From Lachnospiraceae bacterium (GTDB lineage: Bacteria > Bacillota_A > Clostridia > Lachnospirales > Lachnospiraceae): a stretch of 8,995 nucleotides of DNA. Below, piece after piece: positions 1 to 5,071 of the stretch; positions within the stretch are counted from its first letter, which is position 1, and the number at the start of each line of letters is the position of its first letter. A model generated the notes under the pieces. That model was not told the DNA's origin. It did no database searches and saw nothing but the letters and a program-made list of their open reading frames with translations. Location of the stretch: the NCBI GenBank assembly GCA_017960415.1, contig JAGCZE010000155.1, forward strand, positions 1 through 8,995. The letters run 5' to 3'. The translations under genes and the position numbers were made by a program.

Positions 1-345
1 CCCGGTGAACAGATCGAGGTTGATTGGGCTGGCGATCCGGCCCAAATCATTGATCCCGATACTGGTGAGATCATCAACGCCTACATCTTTGTTGGTGTCC
101 TGACGTATAGCCAATACCCTTACGTCGAGGCTTTTCTGAATGAAAAGCAGGACTCCTGGATCAGTGCTCATGTTCACATGTATGAGTACTTTGGTGGCGT
201 TTCAAGGATCCTGGTGCCTGACAACTGCAAGACGGCTGTAATCCATAACAATAAGTGGAATGATCAACAGATCAATGCTGTTTATCATGAAATGGCTGAG
301 CATTACAACACCGCCATCATTCCCGCTCGGGTTAGAGCACCGAAG
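1..345 (+). pseudogene. IS21-family istA transposase fragment
   Basis: The reading frame is open from the first base and encodes the middle of an IS21-type transposase of the DDE integrase fold. The first catalytic aspartate is visible in the VDWAGD motif (residue 8 of the visible part) and the second in PDNCKTAV. Homology runs to RAPKD at about base 345-348, where the family normally continues towards the catalytic glutamate. That glutamate, the C-terminal domain and istB are all missing, because the sequence switches directly into the 3' end of a fic gene on the other strand. The 5' part lies outside the window. The protein differs clearly from the complete IstA encoded at 1226-2539, so this is a second, unrelated IS21-group insertion that was later cut by a deletion. 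It cannot be active. An in-frame stop follows at 388-390, inside foreign sequence. Confidence 0.9.
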
Positions 346-912
346 GATTTCTGCCATCTTGCTTCTGGTCAAACCCTTATGAGATCGTAGTAAATCAATA
401 ATCTGCTGTTCTCTTTCACTCGGCTCAACTTTTTTTATCGGGTCATTTATCGGGTCATTTATCGGGTCACCGGTCTGTTTCCGGGTCAACTTACCGCTGA
501 CATGCATATCCCGGTTATGAAGCTCGTTTTTCTCATTCATGAGCAGATTCCGCAGGAACAGTTCCAGATATTCCGTAGTTTCATAAATACCCTTTTGAAG
601 ATTGCTGTAATTTGCCCGTACCAAAGCATTCCTGAAATACCATGAATGCTCCGCGAACAGATCATTATCCGCATCAAAGCCCAATGATCTGAGATATTTG
701 ATAAAGAATACCGCAGTTGTGCGTGTATTACCCTCACCGAAAATATGAATCTGCCAAAGGCGGGAAATAAAATCTGCCAGATGGTGAACAGTCTCCGTCA
801 TAGTTAAGCCGTTATACCTAAACTGCCGTTCCTGAGAGAAATCATATTCCAGCGTCTCCCGAAGATCGTAGGCACTGCCGTATGATACAGTATCGCCGTC
901 AAGCACCCATGT
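346..912 (-). pseudogene. Fic-domain protein, truncated at both ends
   Basis: Fic proteins transfer AMP or other phosphate-containing groups to target proteins. The active-site loop is visible as HIFGEGNTR (bases 721-747), matching the family consensus HxFx(D/E)GNxR. The fragment starts in TWVLDGDTV, which in related proteins follows an N-terminal stretch of several dozen residues. Here an in-frame stop sits only about 15 codons upstream, within tRNA-like sequence, so the N-terminus is lost. GTG at 904-906 could be a fortuitous start but has no convincing ribosome binding site. After the Fic domain comes a linker with three DPI repeats, then the start of a winged helix (GLTRSKMAEIL), which is cut at about base 346 by the istA fragment. 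The frame then runs on through foreign sequence to 202. The core Fic fold may be largely present, but the lost N-terminus, the lost winged helix and the missing promoter argue for a pseudogene. Inhibitory-helix status cannot be judged. Confidence 0.85.
435..470 (-). repeat. 12-bp tandem repeat encoding NDPI units
   Basis: Three head-to-tail copies of a 12-bp unit (plus strand TTATCGGGTCAT) lie in the linker between the Fic domain and the winged helix. Two copies are exact and the third differs at the last base. The reading frame is kept and gives GDPINDPINDPI. From general knowledge, DPI-type repeats recur in the linkers of Fic proteins and other proteins with winged-helix tails. They are probably slippage-prone, variable-length spacers. 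Confidence 0.85.
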
Positions 913-958
913 CTGTGGATTAACTACCCACTGCTCTGATCCATTGAGCTACACCCGT
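905..958 (-). pseudogene. tRNA-like gene A, truncated in the T-arm
   Basis: Read on the minus strand, the sequence has a 5' acceptor strand ACGGGTG, the TA spacer, a D-arm GCTC/GAGC with a GG-containing loop, and a perfectly formed anticodon stem (GTGGG with TCCAC, one G-T pair). The T-arm then starts with ATGGGT. Instead of the expected T-loop, the sequence passes into the fic reading frame (GTGCTTGACGGC), so the T-loop, the 3' T-stem and the 3' acceptor strand are missing. The anticodon loop reads TAGTTAA. By position the anticodon would be GTT (Asn), but position 33 is A rather than the near-universal T, so the identity is not secure. It lies 4 nt downstream of tRNA-like gene B. Confidence 0.6.
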
Positions 959-962
959 ATAG

Positions 963-1048
963 ACCGGACGACGGGGCTCGAACCCGCATACATGCTGTTT
1001 AGCGAGCATCCCTTTAGGGCCGATCTCTACCAATTGAGCTACGTCCGG
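963..1048 (-). tRNA. tRNA-like gene B (identity unassigned)
   Basis: The minus strand has a 7-bp acceptor stem CCGGACG/CGTCCGG with a T at the discriminator position. It is followed by the TA spacer, a D-arm GCTC-AATTGGTA-GAGA (three of four pairs) and a canonical T-arm GCGGG-TTCGAGC-CCCGT. The centre is abnormal: 35 nt separate base 26 from the T-arm instead of about 22. This stretch holds a possible CCC-TAAA-GGG mini-hairpin and a 5-bp stem ATGCT/AGCAT enclosing CGCTAAAC. If the second stem is the anticodon arm, the loop has 8 nt and no clear T33. If it is a long variable arm (class II tRNA), no proper anticodon stem remains. No CCA is encoded. The ends are intact, so this could be a divergent functional tRNA or a decaying one. 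It shares its ends with tRNA-like gene C, 12 nt upstream. Confidence 0.55.
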
Positions 1049-1060
1049 ATATTATTGCAA

Positions 1061-1069
1061 ACCGGACGA
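1061..1069 (-). pseudogene. 3' acceptor tail of tRNA-like gene C
   Basis: These nine bases read on the minus strand as the 3' acceptor strand CGTCCGG plus a T discriminator. They complete the tRNA-like gene C, whose body lies at 3430-3531 on the far side of the IS element. The last four plus-strand bases (ACGA) form one copy of the target duplication. Joining 1061-1069 to 3434-3531 restores a 7-bp acceptor stem. Confidence 0.65.
1066..1069. repeat. Target-site duplication, left copy (ACGA)
   Basis: ACGA directly precedes the left IS end (TGTTAG at 1070). The same four bases directly follow the right end at 3430-3433. A 4-bp duplication fits the short duplications made by IS21-family elements. 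Confidence 0.8.
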
Positions 1070-1143
1070 TGTTAGCGTCCGGCGAAAATCGCCAATAACA
1101 GTCCAGCAGAAATAACCATTCAGAGTCCGCGATAAAAAGCCAC
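1070..1143. repeat. Left IS end with subterminal repeats
   Basis: After the terminal 13 bp there are three related blocks about 24 bp apart: GCGAAAATCGCCAAT (1082-1096), CAGAAATAACCATT (1107-1120) and GATAAAAAGCCAC (1131-1143). The middle block leads into CCATTCAGAGTCC (1116-1128), which recurs inverted at 3395-3407. Multiple subterminal repeats of this kind are the expected transposase-binding sites of IS21-family elements. Confidence 0.75.
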
Positions 1144-1156
1144 TTTTTGTCCAAAA

Positions 1157-1176
1157 GAAAAAGCCATTGCTTTTTC
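1157..1176. promoter_or_regulatory. Perfect 8-bp hairpin before istA
   Basis: GAAAAAGC (1157-1164) and GCTTTTTC (1169-1176) form a perfect stem around a CATT loop, about 50 bp before the istA start. It could block read-through from outside promoters or act on istA expression. The stem is AT-rich and not followed by a T-run on the plus strand, so its role is unproven. Confidence 0.45.
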
Positions 1177-1225
1177 GCCTGTGTGTTTTAAACTGGTGTA
1201 TGCCAATGCATCAGCTAAGAATTGC

Positions 1226-2539
1226 ATGTGTGAAAAAGACAATGACTTAACTGAAATAATAACACAAGCGCTCAATGAAATGAAGAGTGAATTAGGTGAA
1301 CAATTCATTCTTGAAAAAATCAACCTCGCTGAGCTGGAGCGCCGCACGGGCTTGTCCCGCGCGAGACTGCGCAGGTTAAAGGAAAACAGCTTTATTGTCG
1401 CTCCTCATGGTCTTACCGGGAAAAAAGCCGAAATAACAGTACTTTCCGGTTTTACCGGGCTGATTGACGGTCTGCTTCGCAAAGGCGTTAAGAATTCCGC
1501 CGCGATCTTTGACCGTTTGTGCGAGGCCGGGTACACCGGCAGCAAAACCTCCGTAAAAAGGTATATTTCCGAACACAAGGACCTGCTTCCTCCCAAACGC
1601 CATCTGGTATCACCCCAGGGGAACCGCGGAAGACGTTACACAACCAATCCTGGCGAGTGTTACCAGATGGACTGGGGTTTTGTTACCGTCGAAACAGCAA
1701 CAGGCGAAACATACAAGATAGCCTGTTTCGCGATGATCTGCCATGCCTGCGGCAAACGCTACATAGAGTTCTTTCCCAACGCCAAGCAGGAACACCTTTT
1801 TATCGGCATGATCCACGCGTTCCTTCAGATGGGCGTTCCCGAAAGAATTCTTACGGACAACATGAAGAGCGTCGTCGTTCGCAGGGACACGGAGGGGCGT
1901 CCCGTGTGGAACAAGGATTACGAGCTCTTTATGGGCAATGTCGGGTTCGAGACAAAGCTTTGCAAGCCCAGGCATCCTTTTACCAAGGGAGCCGTTGAAA
2001 GGCTTGTGCGTTACGTCAAGGACAACTTCCTTGCCGGCCGTGTTTTCACGGAGATCACCGAGCTTAACTATCAGGCCGCGGGATGGTGCTCAAGAGCCGA
2101 CGGGACTTATCATAAGGCTGTTGACTGTGTCCCCTCGGACAAGCATGCCTGTGTCTGCATGAAACACGCAAGCGCTCTTGTGGAAACACCTGAGCTCAGT
2201 TATTACCTCTGCCCTGAAAGAATTATTTCTTTCGATGGCTTTGTCAGTTACGAAGGCAGAAGATTTGGCGTTCCTTACTGGTATACCCGAAAAACCTGCC
2301 GCATGAAACGTGACGGGTACATCCTTGAAATCTACTCGGATGACATGTCAAAGCTTTTGACAACCCATGACGTCACATGGGGAAAGCGCGACAGCTGGTG
2401 TAATGATCAGTATGCGGTTCTTCAGCCCGAGGAGCAGCCCAGCATGCCCGTGACGATAAAAATACAACAGCTGGATTCCCTGGAATCCGATGACGGTTTC
2501 AGCCAGTTCAACTTCGAGGAGGGACTGGAAGATGAATGA
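1226..2539 (+). CDS. istA: IS21-family transposase IstA
   Basis: This is the DDE-type transposase that cuts and joins the element ends, working with the ATPase IstB. From the ATG at 1226 the product has 437 residues. A helix-turn-helix occupies about residues 32-52 (NLAELERRTGLSRARLRRLK). The integrase core follows with catalytic D149 (QMDWGFV), D211 (ILTDNMKS) and E258 (GAVERLV). The C-terminal region contains the small beta domain usual for the family (FDGFVSYEGRRFGVP). The frame is open upstream to a GTG at 1181, but the ATG gives a more natural N-terminus; neither has a strong ribosome binding site, which is common for transposases. It overlaps istB by 8 bp. All three catalytic residues are present and no disruption is seen. 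It belongs to a different branch from the istA fragment at 1-345. Confidence 0.93.
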   Translation: MCEKDNDLTEIITQALNEMKSELGEQFILEKINLAELERRTGLSRARLRRLKENSFIVAPHGLTGKKAEITVLSGFTGLIDGLLRKGVKNSAAIFDRLCEAGYTGSKTSVKRYISEHKDLLPPKRHLVSPQGNRGRRYTTNPGECYQMDWGFVTVETATGETYKIACFAMICHACGKRYIEFFPNAKQEHLFIGMIHAFLQMGVPERILTDNMKSVVVRRDTEGRPVWNKDYELFMGNVGFETKLCKPRHPFTKGAVERLVRYVKDNFLAGRVFTEITELNYQAAGWCSRADGTYHKAVDCVPSDKHACVCMKHASALVETPELSYYLCPERIISFDGFVSYEGRRFGVPYWYTRKTCRMKRDGYILEIYSDDMSKLLTTHDVTWGKRDSWCNDQYAVLQPEEQPSMPVTIKIQQLDSLESDDGFSQFNFEEGLEDE

Positions 2540-3335
2540 TTCCGTTTTCACGGAGATACAGGAAGCTGCCGAGTACCTCCGGTTGGAACTCACGGCGGAG
2601 GAAATGGCCTCCTTCTCGATGACACAGGAATTGGGCGAGACCGGTATAAATGCCGTCGCATCCTTCCTGGCACACCTGCGGGATAAGAAAAAGGCACAGA
2701 TCGTATCGACGCTGCTTCGCATGAGCAGGCTTCCGTTGCGCGAACCCAAGACTTTTTCGAACTTTGATTTCGAAAGGCTACACGGAAAACAGGCTGATTC
2801 CTTAAAGGAATTACCCACCTTGAACGCACTGTACGCGCACAAGAATATCGCCCTTATAGGCCCGCCCGGAGTCGGGAAGACGCACCTGGCGATGGCGTAT
2901 GGCCGTGCTTGCTGTGAAAAAGGACTTAAAAGCTACTTTCTGAAAGCGACAGAGCTTAACCAGCGTCTTGTGGAAGCGCGCAAGTACGGACGGGAGGCAT
3001 CGACAATCAACGGTCTGGTAAAGCCCTCCTGTCTTATTATAGACGAGGTAGGCCGCTGTGTATTTGACAAGGAAGCCACCCGGATGTTTTTTGACGTTAT
3101 CGACCGCAGGTACAACAAGGAAGGGCCAAATCTTATGATCCTTACAAGCAATAAGGGTCCGGACAAATGGAGCGAGTTCTTCAGCGAGGATTCATCACTG
3201 CTCTGCGCGATAGACAGGATATTTGACGATGCGGCCGTGTTTATGATCAAAGGAAACAGCTATCGCGGACGAAAGCGTGAAACAATAACTCTCACTGCGG
3301 GATCTATTTCAACAATTACAAAAATCGAAAACTAA
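2532..3335 (+). CDS. istB: IS21-family helper ATPase IstB
   Basis: IstB is the AAA+ ATPase that chooses target DNA and stimulates IstA. The product has 267 residues. The Walker A motif is GPPGVGKT at residues 110-117 and Walker B is LIIDE with D171 and E172. A SNK sensor-like motif follows in the sequence ILTSNKGPDKW. The start at 2532 is chosen because GAGGAGGGA (2516-2524) is well placed before it and because it gives the ATGAATGA overlap with the istA stop. An in-frame ATG at 2490 lies inside istA without such a site. The N-terminal part before the ATPase domain has the usual length for the family. Only about 95 bp separate the stop from the right IS end, and these are occupied by end repeats. 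Confidence 0.94.
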   Translation: MNDSVFTEIQEAAEYLRLELTAEEMASFSMTQELGETGINAVASFLAHLRDKKKAQIVSTLLRMSRLPLREPKTFSNFDFERLHGKQADSLKELPTLNALYAHKNIALIGPPGVGKTHLAMAYGRACCEKGLKSYFLKATELNQRLVEARKYGREASTINGLVKPSCLIIDEVGRCVFDKEATRMFFDVIDRRYNKEGPNLMILTSNKGPDKWSEFFSEDSSLLCAIDRIFDDAAVFMIKGNSYRGRKRETITLTAGSISTITKIEN

Positions 3336-3354
3336 CGAAAGGAGAAACTGGTGC

Positions 3355-3429
3355 ATTGGCTATTTCTGATGGTCCGGAATTGGCTATTTCTGTTGGACTC
3401 TGAATGGCTAATCTTACCGGACTCTAACA
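3355..3429. repeat. Right IS end with subterminal repeats
   Basis: ATTGGCTATTTCTG occurs exactly twice (3355-3368 and 3379-3392), 24 bp apart. A third, weaker block (AATGGCTAATCT) overlaps GGACTCTGAATGG (3395-3407), and the terminal CCGGACTCTAACA is at 3417-3429. These are inverted relatives of the left-end blocks and most likely bind the transposase. Confidence 0.8.
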
Positions 3430-3433
3430 ACGA
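3430..3433. repeat. Target-site duplication, right copy (ACGA)
   Basis: Second copy of the 4-bp duplication. It starts directly after the right IS end and matches 1066-1069. Confidence 0.8.
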
Positions 3434-3486
3434 CAGGATTTGCACCCGCACCTCGTGAATCCTATCATCACGCGCTCTGCTCGATA

Positions 3487-3513
3487 CAGCAACCTCATAA
3501 ACGAGCGAGGCTG
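3487..3513 (-). repeat. Hairpin inserted in the D-loop of tRNA-like gene C
   Basis: On the minus strand, CAGC-CTC (3507-3513) pairs with GAG-GTT-GCTG (3487-3496), with a small bulge, around a 10-nt loop. The hairpin sits inside what should be an 8-10 nt D-loop and is absent from tRNA-like gene B, its closest relative. Confidence 0.5.
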
Positions 3514-3552
3514 TAATTAAGCTACGTCCGGATATTTAAAACCAACATATAA

Positions 3553-3580
3553 ATTTTATCAAAACAGGCGTGATTTTTAA
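3553..3580 (-). promoter_or_regulatory. Candidate promoter for the tRNA-like cluster
   Basis: On the minus strand, TTAAAA (3575-3580) and TAAAAT (3553-3558) are 16 bp apart. They lie about 22 bp before the 5' end of tRNA-like gene C. The -10 match is good and the -35 match is weak. The surrounding DNA is very AT-rich, so chance matches are likely. Confidence 0.28.
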
Positions 3581-3688
3581 AGAAAAATATAGTCTTCTTC
3601 CCACCCAACCTCCACATTTTTTCTAAATCTGTTTTCCCCCGAGATCAATACCATTCAATTCAGCTAATGTCTCTGTTGTATTCCCTCA

Positions 3689-3918
3689 TCAGAGCACCCG
3701 CTCCTCTCCGTCCGTATAAAGGATCTTGGGAACAGGCTTTGCAGAAGGCGGTACCTGAATGCTCTTTTCATATTCCTTACGGATCTCTTCAACAAGAGAT
3801 TTCTTGCACTTTTTGCCCCAAGACGCAAAAAAGCGTCCGGGGAATTTTCTAGTTTCTTAACCTCGAACGCACTAAAAAGTGTACTCAGCAGATCCGTCTG
3901 TACGTATCCGTATGTAAC
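3689..3918 (-). pseudogene. Frameshifted C-terminal gene remnant, unknown family
   Basis: I do not recognise this family. On the minus strand a coding-looking stretch begins near 3918 without a start codon (a TAA lies just upstream) and reads QTDLLSTLFSAFEVKKLENS. At a run of six T residues (minus strand GCTTTTTTGCG, near 3827-3837) the natural-looking frame changes. One extra T would join it to a lysine- and glutamate-rich tail, including KKSLVEEIRKEYEKS and then LYTDGEERVL, which ends at TGA 3689-3691. The unshifted frame stays open but becomes arginine-rich and unlike protein. The likely reading is the 3' end of a decayed gene. It lies beyond the terminator of the membrane-protein gene. 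The rest of 3532-3966 shows no convincing gene. Confidence 0.4.
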
Positions 3919-3929
3919 ACCTTATATTT

Positions 3930-3971
3930 TTTGATTAAAAAAATATAGGGAGTCTAAACAGACTCCCTATA
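3930..3971 (-). terminator. Strong intrinsic terminator
   Basis: A perfect 12-bp stem, TATAGGGAGTCT (3944-3955) with AGACTCCCTATA (3960-3971), encloses AAAC. In minus-strand transcription it is followed by seven T residues (3937-3943). It ends the unit containing the membrane protein and the FGE-fold gene. The stop codon TAG (3967-3969) of the membrane-protein gene lies inside the stem. Confidence 0.93.
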
Positions 3972-5025
3972 CCAGAAATAGCTTAAATTCAAGCTTTTCG
4001 GGGAACCGGAAGGAACGTCCATCGCCATAATATAGCTTTCCGCTCTTCCTCATGAAATCTTTTGGGATCTCAAAAGTTCCTAAAAAACATGTTGGCTTGG
4101 TTAACGTGCCTCGTTGATTGCTGCCTGTACCGGATTTAAACAGCATATCACGAATTCTGTCAACGTATTCCTGTTTACGCTTTTCTATGGAAACGGAATC
4201 CTCGTCTTTCTGTATAATCAAGCATTCTGCAATATAACTTGAAATCGGGTTTTGCCATGGGATAATGCATATATCGCGCTCATCAATGTCATATGAGGAT
4301 AGGATGATCCGCATTTCTTCAGCGGAAGCACCTTTCATGATCACCATTTCATCGAGTGTTTTTACGCGATTTGTTCCGGGCAACACTCCGAACGAATAAC
4401 TGTCACGCGCCATCTGCCAAACATATACTTCCAAACCTTTCGAAGTAGTAAGATCAAAATACTCCGGGTACTTCTCCCTTAGAGCGTCCTCATCAGTGTC
4501 CATTCCCCATATCTCACTTTTGGTATAAAACCTTGCAGTCACCAGCACATCTTTATCGGGCATTATAAATGAATATCCCCAGTAATCACTATCATAATGC
4601 GATTTGCTTATCTCCTGCCCGTCTACGTAAACATGAATATCGCCATCATATAATATCTCGTTTGTTTTTATCTCCACTAAATCCCCAACTTTTGCTTCTG
4701 AAGGAGTATCAGAAAAATGAGTTTCAGTATTACCGAGCTCGTATTTTATACTATAAAGGCCGCTTTCCGTCGATGTATCCTCTGTGTTTTCCTTATTCTG
4801 GCCATATTCCATCTCCCAGAGATCATCTATGCTTTTAAAATTATTGGGCAACCAGAATATCGAAGTTTTATGGTAAGTGCCTTCTACAAACAGGCGATTC
4901 CAGACAACGATCTTGTAAGTAAGCGCATTAAAAACCTTTGTCCCACCGTCTTTATATATTCCACCTGGAATCGGAATTATCAAAACCAACAAAATCAGTA
5001 TTATGACCCATATTGTTTTCTTCAA
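3967..5025 (-). CDS. Membrane-anchored extracytoplasmic protein
   Basis: The function is unknown. From the TTG at 5023-5025 the product has 352 residues and begins MKKTIWV, followed by one hydrophobic segment (about residues 4-24) and then IPGGIYKDGGT. This fits a signal anchor with the rest outside the cell. After a segment including NNFKSIDDLWEMEYGQ, a beta-rich module at about residues 90-170 ends in FIMPDKDVLVTARFY, resembling bacterial extracellular repeat modules. The C-terminal region (EKYPEYFDLTTSKGLEVYVW onward) is one I associate with uncharacterised Lachnospiraceae proteins, from memory only. The TTG start is preferred because AGGAG (5035-5039) lies 9 nt before it, while the ATG at 5032-5034 touches AGGAG with no spacing. 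The gene follows the FGE-fold gene after 46 bp, and its stop lies in the terminator, so both are probably co-transcribed. Confidence 0.8.
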   Translation of the reverse strand: MKKTIWVIILILLVLIIPIPGGIYKDGGTKVFNALTYKIVVWNRLFVEGTYHKTSIFWLPNNFKSIDDLWEMEYGQNKENTEDTSTESGLYSIKYELGNTETHFSDTPSEAKVGDLVEIKTNEILYDGDIHVYVDGQEISKSHYDSDYWGYSFIMPDKDVLVTARFYTKSEIWGMDTDEDALREKYPEYFDLTTSKGLEVYVWQMARDSYSFGVLPGTNRVKTLDEMVIMKGASAEEMRIILSSYDIDERDICIIPWQNPISSYIAECLIIQKDEDSVSIEKRKQEYVDRIRDMLFKSGTGSNQRGTLTKPTCFLGTFEIPKDFMRKSGKLYYGDGRSFRFPEKLEFKLFLV

Positions 5026-5034
5026 GATGATCAT

Positions 5035-5039
5035 CTCCT
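5035..5039 (-). promoter_or_regulatory. Ribosome binding site that selects a TTG start
   Basis: Minus-strand AGGAG abuts the ATG at 5032-5034, leaving no spacer. It lies 9 nt from the in-frame TTG at 5023-5025, which gives the typical MKK beginning of a signal-anchor protein. Confidence 0.7.
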
Positions 5040-5071
5040 GTATAAGTACTCTGACTTAATGATTTTCTTCA

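Larger units (their letters stand above)
1070..3429 (+). mobile_element. Complete IS21-family insertion sequence
   Basis: The element is 2360 bp long. Its ends are TGTTAGCGTCCGG on the left (1070-1082) and the inverted TGTTAGAGTCCGG on the right (3417-3429), 12 of 13 bases alike. It carries the two-gene istA-istB cassette on the plus strand with an 8-bp gene overlap, as is usual in the family, and several subterminal repeats at both ends. ACGA flanks both ends. The coding part is visibly richer in G and C than the flanking genes, which suggests recent arrival. Both genes are open and keep their key motifs, so the copy looks potentially active. It has landed in the 3' acceptor strand of tRNA-like gene C. 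Confidence 0.93.
3430..3531 (-). pseudogene. tRNA-like gene C, split by the IS element
   Basis: The minus strand gives the acceptor 5' strand CCGGACG (3525-3531), TA, a D-stem GCTT that can pair with GAGC, and a T-arm GCGGG-TGCAAAT-CCTGT. The 3' acceptor strand is interrupted by the IS element and continues at 1061-1069. The first 19 bases are nearly identical to those of tRNA-like gene B, so the two are tandem duplicates. The D-loop is enlarged to about 41 nt by a hairpin-forming stretch (3487-3513). The anticodon stem CGTGA/TCACG closes a 9-nt loop TGATAGGAT, so the anticodon is ambiguous (GAT or TAG could be argued). Even before the IS insertion this was an abnormal tRNA gene, possibly already inactive. 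Confidence 0.5.

Noticed and set aside
202..345. C-terminal extension of the Fic protein beyond the winged helix
   Set aside because: This part is antisense to istA coding sequence, so the extra residues are read-through of unrelated DNA.
178..390. Separate small plus-strand gene starting at the ATG at 178
   Set aside because: It is the in-frame end of the istA fragment, which is open from base 1, and its last codons are foreign sequence.
435..470. CRISPR-like short repeat array
   Set aside because: The 12-bp units are contiguous without spacers and code in frame for DPI repeats.
963..1048. Assigning tRNA-like gene B as tRNA-Ser(GCT) or tRNA-Leu
   Set aside because: GCT and TAA occur in the central loops, but the flanking stems and position 33 do not fit either identity. 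The anticodon is left open.
1062..1083. Apparent perfect hairpin CCGGACG / CGTCCGG just left of istA, looking like a terminator or tiny RNA
   Set aside because: The left arm is the tRNA-like gene C acceptor tail and the right arm belongs to the IS end (TGTTAGCGTCCGG). The pairing arises by chance at the insertion boundary and no T-run follows.
346..3531. Fic plus tRNA cluster as a new toxin or defence system acting on tRNA
   Set aside because: fic is cut at both ends and joined to a cut tRNA, and no antitoxin or intact partner is seen. The arrangement is better explained by successive rearrangements.
3592..3670. Minus-strand 25-codon ORF beginning ATGGTATTG
   Set aside because: It has no ribosome binding site, no recognisable family and lies in AT-rich intergenic DNA. 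It is too short to support.
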